Assembly (NCBI GenBank): GCA_913774845.1
Contig: CAJYJO010000017.1
Span: forward strand, 43,569 to 107,568
DNA length: 64,000 nucleotides
Reading direction: 5' to 3'
DNA from: an uncultured Microbacterium sp.
GTDB lineage: Bacteria > Actinomycetota > Actinomycetes > Actinomycetales > Microbacteriaceae
Both the position numbers and the translations under genes were made by a program. The notes under the pieces are model-generated. The model had not been told where the DNA came from. It saw only the letters and a program-made list of their open reading frames with translations, and did not search any database. Positions 40,224 to 48,558 of this stretch are shown here, in pieces (positions within the stretch are counted from its first letter, which is position 1; every line of letters starts with the position of its first letter).

Positions 40224-41338
40224 CACCGGCCGACGTGCTGTCGAACCTCGGCCTCGCTCAGGCGACGGTGGCGACGCTGGGCACCGTGATGATCATCGGC
40301 CTCGGTTTCCTGCACCGGCCATCGCGGTCCGCGCTGCTGTGGTCGCTCGCCTTCGTGCTCGCGATGGCCAGCACATGGGTGTCGGTCACGGGCGCCATCC
40401 TCGAGAACGAGATGGTGCGCCGCGCCGGGCTGGGCCTCATGCTCGGTGCCCCCGCCCTGATCTGGTCGGGTTTCCGCGCACGGCGCGGTGTCCGCGCGCT
40501 TCCCTGGCTCGGCGCCGTCCAGGCCGTGGTGACGGCGGCGGCATTCGTGGTCACCGTCGACCCGAACGCGTACGGTCTCACCTTCCGGATCGCCTTCGTC
40601 GGTGCCGCGGCGTTCGCGGGGCTCACGGTCCGGGAGCTGCGCCGCGCCGCCGACCGCCTCGAGCGACTCGCGCTGCCCTTGACGATCGTGTCCGCCGCGT
40701 TCGTCGCGCTCGGCGCCGCGGTCCTCGTATCGGGTCTCGCCGCTCCCTCCGCGATCGGCGACCTCGTCCTCCCCCGCATCATCAACGGGCTCGCGATGCT
40801 GGTGTTCCTGGTGTGCGCGACGGTCTCGCTGTTGTACTTCACGTCGGTGTCACCCAGCGGTACGCACTCCGCGTCGAACTGGCCGCACTTCGTCGTCACC
40901 GCGGGCGATCGCCTCCGTCGCGCCGGACGGGCGCGCGAGCACAGCTGGGCGGTGCTCACCATCACCCTCGACGACCCCACCCAGGTGCGCAGCGCCGCGG
41001 GCGAGAGCAACTGGCTGCGCCTCGTCGCGGCCTTCGAGGCCGTCGTGGCCGACGTCTTCCCCGCCGAGTGCGATCTCGGTCGCGAGGTCCGCGGTCGCGT
41101 CGTGCTCGTGCTCTCGCGGCCGGACTCCGTGCTGCGCGAAACCGTCCGCACCGTACTGCGCAGGATCACCGAGCTCGACGTGTCCGCCCTGGTCGACATC
41201 CAGCTCTCCGCGAGCGTCGGCTGGGTTCCGGCCGAGGCAGGAGACTTCGATCTGTCCGTGCTCGTCGCGGCGGCCGACGCCGCAGCCGCCGAAGCCACCC
41301 GCCAGGGCGGCGATCGCTGGGAGCGTGTGCGGCTGTGA
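40220..41338 (+). CDS. Membrane protein with a degenerate GGDEF-like domain, coupled to the kinase
   Basis: This 372-residue protein has about seven N-terminal membrane helices (to about residue 215) and a cytoplasmic domain laid out like GGDEF. The domain has RLRRAGRAREHSWAVLTITLDD at the start, SASVGWV and FDLSVLVAAADAAAAEATRQGGDRW at the end, all matching the edges of a diguanylate cyclase fold. The GGDEF signature itself is missing, so cyclase activity is unlikely. Its GTG overlaps the kinase stop as GTGA, so the two are co-translated. It may act as a signalling accessory of the kinase. Confidence 0.72.
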   Translation: MTPADVLSNLGLAQATVATLGTVMIIGLGFLHRPSRSALLWSLAFVLAMASTWVSVTGAILENEMVRRAGLGLMLGAPALIWSGFRARRGVRALPWLGAVQAVVTAAAFVVTVDPNAYGLTFRIAFVGAAAFAGLTVRELRRAADRLERLALPLTIVSAAFVALGAAVLVSGLAAPSAIGDLVLPRIINGLAMLVFLVCATVSLLYFTSVSPSGTHSASNWPHFVVTAGDRLRRAGRAREHSWAVLTITLDDPTQVRSAAGESNWLRLVAAFEAVVADVFPAECDLGREVRGRVVLVLSRPDSVLRETVRTVLRRITELDVSALVDIQLSASVGWVPAEAGDFDLSVLVAAADAAAAEATRQGGDRWERVRL

Positions 41339-41968
41339 TCAGCCCGTCGCGGTCGCGTCGCCGGCGATCGCGACGGTCACCGAGTCGCTCGCGGTCTGCT
41401 TGGCGAACTCGTTCGAGGTGGGCGTGGTCTGCACGAGGAACTCGAACGTGAATTGCAGGGTGACGAAGGTGGCGTCGGCGGGGACCTCGCCCACGTTGAA
41501 CGTCTGCGAATAGCTGTACGGCGAGAGCACCAGGTACCCGGGGGCATCGGTCTGATCGACCTGCGCGGCGAGCGGCGCGAGCGACTGCGAGGCGTTGCCG
41601 GGCACGGCGGTCATGGTCGCCCGCTGCAGGTAGACCTTCTGACCGTCGTTGGGGGTGACCGTGGTCTCCATCGACAGGCTGACGGGTTTGAGGGCCGTGG
41701 GCGTCCAGCGGTCCATCGACAGGGTGGACCAGTAGTCGACCGTCGCGGCCACGGAGCCGGCGGTGAGCGAGCGCTGCGTCGATCCGCCGGACAGGTCGTT
41801 GCGGACCGGCTGCGGCGCGCTCGTCGTCGTCGGCGCCGCCGAGACGACCGGCTCGGAGCCCGCCCCCTGGGCCCACGGCGGCGCGCCGCACCCGGTGAGC
41901 GCGAGCAGGGTCGCCCCCGCCACGGCCGCGCTGAAGGCCGCCCTGCCGCGACGCGCTGCGAACCGCAT
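41339..41968 (-). CDS. Putative lipoprotein, paralogue 2
   Basis: This 209-residue protein has a lipoprotein signal with LLALTGC (lipidated Cys27) and a beta-rich domain: ATVDYWSTLSMDRWTPTALKPVSLSMETTVTPNDGQKVYLQRATMTAV, VLSPYSYSQTFNVGEVP, VTLQFTFEFLVQTTPTSNEFAKQT. It resembles the lipoprotein at 37584. The ATG at 41968 follows GGGGGAGG. Its stop and that of the GGDEF-like gene abut head to head as TGATCA. The function is unknown. Confidence 0.7.
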   Translation of the reverse strand: MRFAARRGRAAFSAAVAGATLLALTGCGAPPWAQGAGSEPVVSAAPTTTSAPQPVRNDLSGGSTQRSLTAGSVAATVDYWSTLSMDRWTPTALKPVSLSMETTVTPNDGQKVYLQRATMTAVPGNASQSLAPLAAQVDQTDAPGYLVLSPYSYSQTFNVGEVPADATFVTLQFTFEFLVQTTPTSNEFAKQTASDSVTVAIAGDATATG

Positions 41969-42033
41969 GATGCCTCCCCCGGATGGTTTTCCCAGTGTAG
42001 GTGTCCGCGGTCGCACCGGGCGCGCAGGCGGGC

Positions 42034-42723
42034 TCAGACGCGGCCCGGGTATGACGCGGTGACCTCGGCGGTGATGAGGATCGGCAGGTGGTCGCTGAGT
42101 CCCTGCGGCAACGTCCGGATGTGGGCGATGTCGAAACCGATCGAGGTCGCGAAGTCGTAGTGCCCGCGGAAGAAGCGGTAGCGGGTATAGGTGCGGGCGT
42201 CGCTGAGGGTGAGTTCGTACCCCTGGTCGCGGACCTTCTGCCCGAGGTTCTCCTTGAACACCGGGTAGTTGTAGTCACCGACCATGAGCGCCGGCAGGCC
42301 CGGGCCGAGGTTCTGCAGCTCGGACAGGGCCGTGCGGATCTGATGACGCCGCAGCGAGTTGAGCGCCGTGAGCGGCGCCGCGTGGAACGAGGCCACGATG
42401 ACATCCCGTCCGTGGTCGATGTCGCGGAGCCGCACTCCCAGCATCCGTTCCTCCGCGGGCTTGAGGACGTAGTCGTGCAGCGACTTCTTCAACGCGATCG
42501 CCCGCACCTCTTCGGCGCGGAAGGTGTTCTCGCGGTAGTACAGGGCGAGCCCCAGGCGGTTGCGCTGGGTCGCCTCGGCGAGGCGCAGGTCGCCGATGGT
42601 CTCGGGGATGTCCGCGGTGTCGCACTCCTGCAGGCAGAGCACGTCGGCCTCGTGCTGGTCGACGAGAGCGACGAGTTCGCCCGCGGCACGGTGCTTGTTG
42701 AGGTTGTACGAGATGACCTTCAT
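42034..42723 (-). CDS. Endonuclease/exonuclease/phosphatase-family protein
   Basis: This 229-residue protein has the EEP (DNase I-like) fold: MKVISYNLNKHR, the metal ligand in DVLCLQECD, ASFHAAPLTALNSLRR, LMVGDYNYP and the terminal SDHLPILI with catalytic Asp/His. All core motifs are present, so it should be an active metal-dependent phosphodiesterase or phosphatase. There is no signal peptide. Substrates in this family range from DNA to phospholipids and cannot be chosen here. The ATG is preceded by TAGGCT nine bases upstream, a possible near-leaderless promoter. Confidence 0.87.
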   Translation of the reverse strand: MKVISYNLNKHRAAGELVALVDQHEADVLCLQECDTADIPETIGDLRLAEATQRNRLGLALYYRENTFRAEEVRAIALKKSLHDYVLKPAEERMLGVRLRDIDHGRDVIVASFHAAPLTALNSLRRHQIRTALSELQNLGPGLPALMVGDYNYPVFKENLGQKVRDQGYELTLSDARTYTRYRFFRGHYDFATSIGFDIAHIRTLPQGLSDHLPILITAEVTASYPGRV

Positions 42724-42785
42724 GGCCTGGACAGCCTACGACCGCCGCGGACGGTGCCGGCGAGGGGTTGCACAGCCCCCTCGAT

Positions 42786-43643
42786 TCAGGATGCCGACTC
42801 CTCGGCATCCCGCCGATTGCGCGTCTGCTCGGCACGGGCGGCGAGAAGCTCGTCGGCGGGGTACCCGACCTCCGCCAGCACGAGACCCCGCGCCGCGAGC
42901 ACCTTCGTCTCGGGGATGCGCAGGCGCGCGTCGCGGATCGCCACCACGTCATCGATCGCGATGCGCCCCTCGCCGACGGCCACGCACGCGCCCACGAGCG
43001 CGCGCACCATGCTGTGGCAGAACGCGTCGGCGCGCACGTTGGCCACCAGCACTCCGTCATCGCCTCGGTGCCAGTCGTACTCCAGCAGCGTGCGGATCGT
43101 GGTGGCCTCTTCCCGAGCCTTGCAGTAGGCGGCGAAATCGTGCAGGCCGATGAGGCGGCCGGCCGCGGCATCCATCGCGTCCACGTCGAGCGCGCTGCGC
43201 ACGGTGGTGGTCCGGTACCGGTCGAGCGGGTCGTACGCGGTGACGGCGTCCGCCAGTCGGTAGCTGTACCGTCGCCAGACGGCCGAGAAGCGCGCGTCGA
43301 AGCCCTCGGGCGCCAGAGAGGTGCGGCGCACCGTCACGTCGGGGTACGCGCCGAGCACGCCCCGCACACGCCCCGCGAGCGCGGCGACCGTGTCGGTCTC
43401 GTCGCCGTCGCGGCGGCGACGCGGGAGCCGTGCGATCTGCTCGTCGTCGAGGTCGAGGTGCGCCACCTGACCCGACGCGTGCACACCGGCATCCGTCCGG
43501 CCCGCCACGACGAGGCGCGGCGTCCCGCCGACGATGCGGGCGAGGGCCTGCTCGAGCTCGCCCTGGACCGTCCGCAGCCGCGGCTGTCGCGCCCACCCGC
43601 GGAAATGTGTGCCGTCGTAGGCGATGTCGAAGCGGATGCGCAC
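42786..43643 (-). CDS. truA: tRNA pseudouridine(38-40) synthase
   Basis: TruA converts uridines 38-40 of the tRNA anticodon arm to pseudouridine. The 285-residue protein starts FDIAYDGTHFRGWARQPRLRTVQ and has the catalytic aspartate in GRTDAGVHA, plus RRYSYRL, KAREEATTIRTL and FCHSMVRALVGACVAVGEGR. A TAGGCT -10 box ends six bases before the GTG at 43643, so truA has its own leaderless promoter behind the strong terminator that follows rplQ. Placement after rplQ is common in bacteria. Confidence 0.95.
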   Translation of the reverse strand: MRIRFDIAYDGTHFRGWARQPRLRTVQGELEQALARIVGGTPRLVVAGRTDAGVHASGQVAHLDLDDEQIARLPRRRRDGDETDTVAALAGRVRGVLGAYPDVTVRRTSLAPEGFDARFSAVWRRYSYRLADAVTAYDPLDRYRTTTVRSALDVDAMDAAAGRLIGLHDFAAYCKAREEATTIRTLLEYDWHRGDDGVLVANVRADAFCHSMVRALVGACVAVGEGRIAIDDVVAIRDARLRIPETKVLAARGLVLAEVGYPADELLAARAEQTRNRRDAEESAS

Positions 43644-43680
43644 CCCACCAGCCTACGAGCGCGGCGGGCGCGCCGACGAC

Positions 43681-43716
43681 GAAGCCCCCGCCCGGACGGA
43701 TCCGGGCGGGGGCTTC
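43681..43716 (-). terminator. Strong hairpin terminator after rplQ
   Basis: A perfect 16-bp stem (43681-43696 with 43701-43716) with a CGGA loop (43697-43700) lies 17 bases after the rplQ stop in the minus direction. It ends the alpha operon before truA. Confidence 0.88.
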
Positions 43717-43732
43717 GTGCGAGCGGGAGGGC

Positions 43733-44311
43733 TCAGGCCTTGGCGTCGTCGGTGACGGCGTCGTCGGCGGCGGCCTCCGCGGCCGCGCCCTCTTCCTGCG
43801 ACTCGGCGCCGGCGTCGGCGGCGGTCTCGTCGGTCGACGTCTCGTCGGCGGCGGTCTCATCGGCGACGGTCTCATCGGCGACGGGAGCCTCGTCGGCGGC
43901 CGGGGCGGCAGCGGCGGGGGCCGCAGCGGTCTTGGCCGACGACTTCTTCGCGACGGGCTCGAGCACGAGCTCGATCACGGCCATGGGCGCGTTGTCGCCC
44001 TTGCGGTTGCCGACCTTGGTGATGCGGGTGTAGCCGCCGTCACGCTCGGCTACCAGCGGCGCGATCTCGGTGAAGAGGGTGTGCACGACCTCCTTGTCGC
44101 CGATCACGCTCAGCACGCGACGGCGCGCGTGCAAGTCGCCGCGCTTGGCGAAGGTGATGAGGCGCTCGGCGAGCGGACGCAGGCGCTTGGCCTTGGTCTC
44201 GGTCGTCTTGATGGACTTGTGCGTGTAGAGAGCTGCCGCGAGGTTCGCGAGAAGCAGACGCTCGTGGGCCGGGCCGCCTCCGAGGCGGGGACCCTTCGTG
44301 GGCTTGGGCAT
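43733..44311 (-). CDS. rplQ: 50S ribosomal protein bL17 with a long acidic tail
   Basis: bL17 is a large-subunit protein. The first 120 residues are standard ([56 protein letters not shown]). The C-terminus is extended by about 65 residues of acidic low-complexity sequence with repeated ADET, DETA and DETS units, as in many actinobacteria though longer than in E. coli (127 residues). It is the last gene of the alpha operon, 42 bases after rpoA. Confidence 0.95.
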   Translation of the reverse strand: MPKPTKGPRLGGGPAHERLLLANLAAALYTHKSIKTTETKAKRLRPLAERLITFAKRGDLHARRRVLSVIGDKEVVHTLFTEIAPLVAERDGGYTRITKVGNRKGDNAPMAVIELVLEPVAKKSSAKTAAAPAAAAPAADEAPVADETVADETAADETSTDETAADAGAESQEEGAAAEAAADDAVTDDAKA

Positions 44312-44353
44312 GTCGTATTACTCCAGGAGAAGGTTCGGTCGGGTCCGACGGGG

Positions 44354-45343
44354 TCAGACGGTTTCTTCGTCGTAGCCGCTGTAGAACTGGGCGCCGTCGA
44401 AACCGGGCACCGAGTCCTTGAGCGACAGGCCGAGGGAGGTGAGCTTGTCGCGCACCTCGTCGACCGACTTCTGACCGAAGTTGCGGATGTTCATCAGCTG
44501 CGTCTCGGAAAGGGCGACCAGCTCCGAAACGGTGTTGATGCCCTCGCGCTTGAGGCAGTTGTACGAGCGCACGGACAGATCGAGGTCCTCGATCGGCATC
44601 GACAGCTCGTTCGAGAGGACGGTCTCGACCGGCGCGGGGCCGATCTCGATGCCCTCGGCCTCGACGTTCAGCTCGCGGGCGAGGCCGAAGAGCTCGACGA
44701 GGGTGCGGCCGGCGGAGGCCACGGCATCGCGCGGGGCGATCGAGGCCTTCGACTCGACGTCGAGGACGAGCTTGTCGAAGTCGGTGCGCTCACCGGCACG
44801 GGTGGCGTCGACGCGGTAGCTGACCTTGAGCACGGGCGAGTAGATCGAGTCGATCGGGATCTGACCGGCCTCGGCGTACTCGTTGCGGTTCTGGGTCGCC
44901 GAGACGTAGCCGCGGCCACGCTCGATCGTGAGCTCGAGCTCGAACTTCGCGGTGTCGTTGAGCGTGGCGATGACCAGCTCGGGGTTGTGCACCTCGACGC
45001 CCGCCGGAGCGGAGATGTCGGCGGCGGTGACCTCACCGGCGCCGGTCTTGCGCAGGTACGCCGTGATGGGCTCGTCGCGCTCGCTCGAGACGACCAGCTG
45101 CTTGATGTTCAGGATGATCTCGGTGACGTCTTCCTTCACGCCCGGGATGGTGCTGAACTCGTGCAGGACGCCGTCGATGCGGATGCTCGTGACGGCCGCG
45201 CCGGGGATCGACGACAGGAGGCTGCGACGCAGCGCGTTGCCGATCGTGTAACCGAAACCGGGCTCGAGCGGCTCGATGACGAAACGGCTGCGGAACTCCC
45301 CGATCTTCTCCTCGGTCAGAGTGGGACGCTGTGCGATGAGCAC
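44354..45343 (-). CDS. rpoA: RNA polymerase alpha subunit
   Basis: The alpha subunit dimerises to seed RNA polymerase assembly. The 329-residue protein has the N-terminal assembly domain ([28 protein letters not shown]) and the C-terminal domain that reads UP elements and activators ([22 protein letters not shown]...[13 protein letters not shown]). The GTG at 45343 follows GAAAGGAA. Its upstream gap has two hairpins but no rpsD, so rpoA may have its own promoter; a TATAGC element flanked by CACGTG palindromes lies 15-40 bases before the start. Confidence 0.97.
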   Translation of the reverse strand: MLIAQRPTLTEEKIGEFRSRFVIEPLEPGFGYTIGNALRRSLLSSIPGAAVTSIRIDGVLHEFSTIPGVKEDVTEIILNIKQLVVSSERDEPITAYLRKTGAGEVTAADISAPAGVEVHNPELVIATLNDTAKFELELTIERGRGYVSATQNRNEYAEAGQIPIDSIYSPVLKVSYRVDATRAGERTDFDKLVLDVESKASIAPRDAVASAGRTLVELFGLARELNVEAEGIEIGPAPVETVLSNELSMPIEDLDLSVRSYNCLKREGINTVSELVALSETQLMNIRNFGQKSVDEVRDKLTSLGLSLKDSVPGFDGAQFYSGYDEETV

Positions 45344-45458
45344 TATGTGTTCCTTTCGATCACGTGCCCGCTATATGACACGTGTAATGGGGTGAGGTGT
45401 TGAGTTGTACTCGCCGGGCGCCAGCGGCCCGAAGGGGCGTACCGGCATCCGGAAAACT

Positions 45459-45510
45459 GTTGCGCGGGAGCGCAACGTTCCCGGGGAGCGACGAGCACTC
45501 CCCGGGAACG
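45459..45510 (-). terminator. Two adjacent hairpins between rpsK and rpoA
   Basis: A perfect 13-bp stem (45476-45488 with 45498-45510) lies eight bases after the rpsK stop, and a second 7-bp stem (45459-45465 with 45470-45476) follows directly and shares one base with it. They may terminate or attenuate transcription before rpoA, in the place where rpsD is found in many bacteria. Confidence 0.7.
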
Positions 45511-45517
45511 AGACGCG

Positions 45518-45916
45518 TCAGACGCGGCGACGCTTGGGCGGACGGCAGCCGTTGTGGGCCTGCGGCGTCACGTCCTGGATCGAGCCGACCTCGAGGCCGG
45601 CCGCGGTGAGCGAGCGGATCGCGGTCTCACGACCCGAACCCGGACCCTTCACGAAGACGTCGACCTTCTTGACGCCGTGCTCCTGCGCCTGGCGAGCGGC
45701 CGACTCCGCGGCCATGCCGGCGGCGTACGGCGTCGACTTGCGCGAGCCCTTGAACCCGACACCGCCGGACGAAGCCCAGCTGATGACGGCACCCGAGGGG
45801 TCGGTGATCGAAACGATGGTGTTGTTGAACGTCGACTTGATGTGGGCCTGACCCACGGCGATGTTCTTCTTCTCCTTGCGGCGCGGCTTGCGCGCGGCGG
45901 ACTTGGCCTGTGCCAT
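45518..45916 (-). CDS. rpsK: 30S ribosomal protein uS11
   Basis: uS11 forms the small-subunit platform near the decoding centre. The 132-residue protein has [51 protein letters not shown] and ends in CRPPKRRRV, all typical. It is 36 bases after rpsM and is the last small-subunit gene before the hairpins and rpoA. Confidence 0.97.
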   Translation of the reverse strand: MAQAKSAARKPRRKEKKNIAVGQAHIKSTFNNTIVSITDPSGAVISWASSGGVGFKGSRKSTPYAAGMAAESAARQAQEHGVKKVDVFVKGPGSGRETAIRSLTAAGLEVGSIQDVTPQAHNGCRPPKRRRV

Positions 45917-45952
45917 GTGCGTTCTCCTGAATCCTGACGCTCAGCCCGCGGC

Positions 45953-46327
45953 TTAGCGCGCCTTCTTCTTGCCGGCGACGGTGCGCTTGGGACCCTTGCG
46001 GGTACGCGCGTTCGTCTTCGTGCGCTGACCGCGCACGGGGAGGCCGCGGCGGTGGCGCAGGCCCTCGTAGGAACCGATCTCGACCTTGCGGCGGATGTCG
46101 GCGGCGACCTCGCGGCGAAGGTCACCCTCCACCTTGTAGGTGCCCTCGATGTGGTCGCGCAGAGCGACCAGCTGGTCGTCGGTGAGCTCCTTGACGCGGA
46201 TGTCCTGGCTGATGCCGGTCGCGTTCAGGATCTCGACGGAGCGGGTGCGACCCACGCCGTAGATGTAGGTAAGTGCGATCACCACGCGCTTGTCGCGCGG
46301 GATGTCGACGCCGGCGAGACGTGCCAT
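45953..46327 (-). CDS. rpsM: 30S ribosomal protein uS13
   Basis: uS13 sits in the small-subunit head and contacts the P-site tRNA and large subunit. The 124-residue protein begins [30 protein letters not shown] and has the basic tail [26 protein letters not shown]. The gap to rpmJ is 148 bases and carries a structured leader. Confidence 0.97.
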   Translation of the reverse strand: MARLAGVDIPRDKRVVIALTYIYGVGRTRSVEILNATGISQDIRVKELTDDQLVALRDHIEGTYKVEGDLRREVAADIRRKVEIGSYEGLRHRRGLPVRGQRTKTNARTRKGPKRTVAGKKKAR

Positions 46328-46360
46328 GCGGCTCTCCTCAGAGTGTCGTGGAGGTGTGGA

Positions 46361-46431
46361 GCAGGATCGGTGCTCGGGCCTCCGCCCCGAGGTGTCCTCC
46401 CTCCGCTCTCGCGAAGGGGATCTGATCCTGC
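46361..46431 (-). promoter_or_regulatory. Structured leader before rpsM
   Basis: An 8-bp pairing GCAGGATC/GATCCTGC (46361-46368 with 46424-46431) encloses an inner CTCGGG/CCCGAG stem (46373-46378 with 46386-46391). The fold lies in the gap between rpmJ and rpsM and may serve as an attenuator or a ribosomal-protein binding site. This is inferred from base pairing only. Confidence 0.4.
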
Positions 46432-46475
46432 CGGTGTGTATTCAGTTGGAAATGCGATCGAGCTCGGTGAGGAGC

Positions 46476-46592
46476 TCAGCCCTGACGCTGCTTGTGGCGC
46501 GGGTTGCTCTTGCAGATCACCATCACGCGCCCGTGACGACGGATCACCTTGCAGTGGTCGCAGATGGGCTTGACGGAGGGGTTGACCTTCAT
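46476..46592 (-). CDS. rpmJ: 50S ribosomal protein bL36
   Basis: This 38-residue protein is the smallest large-subunit protein. It keeps the zinc-binding C+ form: [21 protein letters not shown] and [11 protein letters not shown], with Cys, Cys, Cys and His ligands. The zinc form is often paired with zinc-free paralogues elsewhere in actinobacteria. It follows infA by 58 bases. Confidence 0.95.
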   Translation of the reverse strand: MKVNPSVKPICDHCKVIRRHGRVMVICKSNPRHKQRQG

Positions 46593-46650
46593 GATGTTCC
46601 TGTTTCGCTGTCTTCGACGCGCGGACGCGGTCGTTACTTCTCGGCCGGAC

Positions 46651-46872
46651 TCAGCGGTAGCGGTAGACGATACGACCGCGGGTGAGGTCGTACGGGCTCA
46701 GCTCGACGACGACACGGTCCTCGGGGATGATGCGGATATAGTTCTGCCGCATCTTGCCCGAAATGGTGGCGAGCACCTTGTGACCGTTGGTCAGTTCGAC
46801 ACGGAACATCGCGTTGGGCAGTGCTTCCGACACCGTGCCCTCGATCTCGATGACACCGTCTTTCTTCGCCAT
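46651..46872 (-). CDS. infA: Translation initiation factor IF-1
   Basis: IF-1 blocks the A site during initiation. The 73-residue OB-fold protein reads [23 protein letters not shown] and [32 protein letters not shown], complete in length. The ATG at 46872 is the family start. A promoter with TTGCCG and TATGCT 17 bases apart lies upstream, so infA-rpmJ have their own transcript start. Confidence 0.97.
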   Translation of the reverse strand: MAKKDGVIEIEGTVSEALPNAMFRVELTNGHKVLATISGKMRQNYIRIIPEDRVVVELSPYDLTRGRIVYRYR

Positions 46873-46968
46873 AAACTCGCTCACGCTCAGTTGCAGACCG
46901 GCCGGTCTGCGGTGGATGGGGATTCGGTGCCTCGACACGCCAATGAAGGCGCAACGCACCAAAGATCA

Positions 46969-46997
46969 AGCATACGTGGTAATGCCCGACCCGGCAA
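46969..46997 (-). promoter_or_regulatory. Promoter for infA-rpmJ
   Basis: On the minus strand TTGCCG (46992-46997) and TATGCT (46969-46974) are separated by exactly 17 bases, a good housekeeping promoter, about 95 bases before infA. It follows the end of the DsbA-like gene by a few bases. Confidence 0.65.
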
Positions 46998-47013
46998 CTC
47001 GCCGGGGACCTCG

Positions 47014-47718
47014 TCAGCCGTTCAGGCGGGCGACGATGTCCTTCTGCGGGTCACCGGTGAGGTTCTGCTGGTTGTTCAGCACGGTGCCGTCGACCGCGAT
47101 CGTGGGCGTCGCGATGCCGGCGGCGTTCGGCTGCAACGGCGTCTTCTGCGTCATCGCGGTGACGAACTTCGTGTAGGTACCGTCCGTGATGCAGGAGGTC
47201 ACGGCATCCGAGGCTCCCGCCGTCGTCGCGATCGAGGCGAGCGTGGCGTCATCGAGCCCCGCCGTCCCCTCCTGCGGCTGCTGCGCGTAGAGCGCCTTGA
47301 CGAAGGCGGGGACGTTGGCCACGTCGTCGACGGCGACGCAGTAGGCCGCGTTGGCCGCGCGAGTCGAGTACTGCGTCCCCTGCGACTGGCGGTCGAGGAT
47401 CGAGATCGGGTGGAAGTTCAACGTGATCGTGGAGTCGTCGGCCAACTGCTGCAGCGTCGGGCCGTAGGCCTGCTCGAACGAGTTGCAGATGGGGCACATG
47501 AAATCGACGTAGGTGTCGACGGTCTTCGGGCCGGAACCGATCGAGATCGCACCGGTCTCGGTGTTGACCGCGGACGTCTCCGGCAGCGTTCCGGGCGACG
47601 TGGCCTGGCTGTTGGCGAACCACACCACACCGCCCACGATCAGCACGACCACCACGGCCGCCGCCGTGACGCCGATCGCGAACCAGTTCGTGGACTTGCG
47701 GACAGCCGCCATCATCAT
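47014..47718 (-). CDS. DsbA-like thioredoxin-fold membrane-anchored protein
   Basis: This 234-residue protein has an N-terminal membrane anchor (FAIGVTAAAVVVVLIVGGVVWFA, residues about 13-35) and an exported thioredoxin-fold DsbA-like domain. The active site CxxC is FMCPICNSFEQAY. Late elements TPTIAVDGTVL and GDPQKDIVARL fit the cis-Pro region and final helix. It likely oxidises or isomerises disulfides outside the membrane. Three ATG codons start the gene just at the map stop (TGATG overlap); AAGGAG lies upstream. Its place inside the spc operon between map and infA is unusual in a wider view but seems to occur in related genera. Confidence 0.85.
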   Translation of the reverse strand: MMMAAVRKSTNWFAIGVTAAAVVVVLIVGGVVWFANSQATSPGTLPETSAVNTETGAISIGSGPKTVDTYVDFMCPICNSFEQAYGPTLQQLADDSTITLNFHPISILDRQSQGTQYSTRAANAAYCVAVDDVANVPAFVKALYAQQPQEGTAGLDDATLASIATTAGASDAVTSCITDGTYTKFVTAMTQKTPLQPNAAGIATPTIAVDGTVLNNQQNLTGDPQKDIVARLNG

Positions 47719-48557
47719 CAGTCGATCTCCTTCGGCACCACTCCGAACGGCGCCAGCTTCTCGGCACCGCCGTCGTGCGCGGTGAGGACCCAGATGCCCC
47801 CATCATGCACGGCGACGCTATGTTCCCAGTGAGAGCCCTCGGTGCCGTCGACCGTCGAGACGGTCCAGCCGTCGTCCTCGGTGTACGTCTCCTGATCGCC
47901 GATCACGACCATGGGCTCGATCGCCACCGCGAGGCCCGGGCGCACCTCGGGGCCGCTGTCGGCGACGGCGTAGTTGAAGATGCTCGGCGACTCGTGCATC
48001 TTGCGGCCGATGCCGTGCCCCACGTAATCGCGGAGGATGCCGTAACCGCCCTCGGGCGCGTGCTCATGGATGTACTGCTCGATCGCCGCGCCCACCTCGG
48101 AGAGGTGGCTGGCACGGCTCAGCGCCGCGATCCCCGCCCAGAGCGACCCCTCGGTCACCTCGGACAGCCGACGGCGCGGGGCGACGATCTCCTCCGGCGC
48201 GTCGCCGGGGACGATCACGGTGAAGGCGGAGTCGCCGTTCCAGCCCCGGAACTCGGCGCCCGCGTCGATCGAGAGGATGTCCCCGGCCTCGAGCGGACGA
48301 TCGTTCGGGATGCTGTGCACCACCTGCTCGTTCACCGAGGCGCAGATGGTGTGCCGGTATCCCCGCACCATCTGGAAATTCGACACCGCACCGCGCGAGG
48401 TGATGAGGGCGGATGCCGCCGCGTCGAGCTCGAGAGTCGTGACACCGGGTGCGACCAGGGCGCGAACGGCATCCAGAGCATCGGCCGTGATCAGACCGGG
48501 CTCGATCATCGACCGCAGCTGCGCCGGCTTCTTGTAGATCGAGGAGCGGAACACCAC
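47718..48557 (-). CDS. map: Type I methionine aminopeptidase
   Basis: The enzyme removes initiator Met from nascent proteins. The 279-residue protein has the five metal ligands: two Asp in SIDAGAEFRGWNGDSAFTV, His in YVGHGIGRKMHE, Glu in VAIEPMV and Glu in GSHWEHSVAVH. A catalytic His lies in GYRHTICASVNEQVVHSIP. The GTG at 48557 starts one base after the adk stop, so translation is coupled; GTG 48554 is an alternative. The DsbA-like gene overlaps the stop. Confidence 0.95.
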   Translation of the reverse strand: MVFRSSIYKKPAQLRSMIEPGLITADALDAVRALVAPGVTTLELDAAASALITSRGAVSNFQMVRGYRHTICASVNEQVVHSIPNDRPLEAGDILSIDAGAEFRGWNGDSAFTVIVPGDAPEEIVAPRRRLSEVTEGSLWAGIAALSRASHLSEVGAAIEQYIHEHAPEGGYGILRDYVGHGIGRKMHESPSIFNYAVADSGPEVRPGLAVAIEPMVVIGDQETYTEDDGWTVSTVDGTEGSHWEHSVAVHDGGIWVLTAHDGGAEKLAPFGVVPKEID

Positions 48558-48558
48558 G

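Noticed and set aside
36461-41338. Calling the two GGDEF-like proteins active diguanylate cyclases
   Set aside because: Neither has a GGDEF or related active-site motif; only the fold edges look similar.
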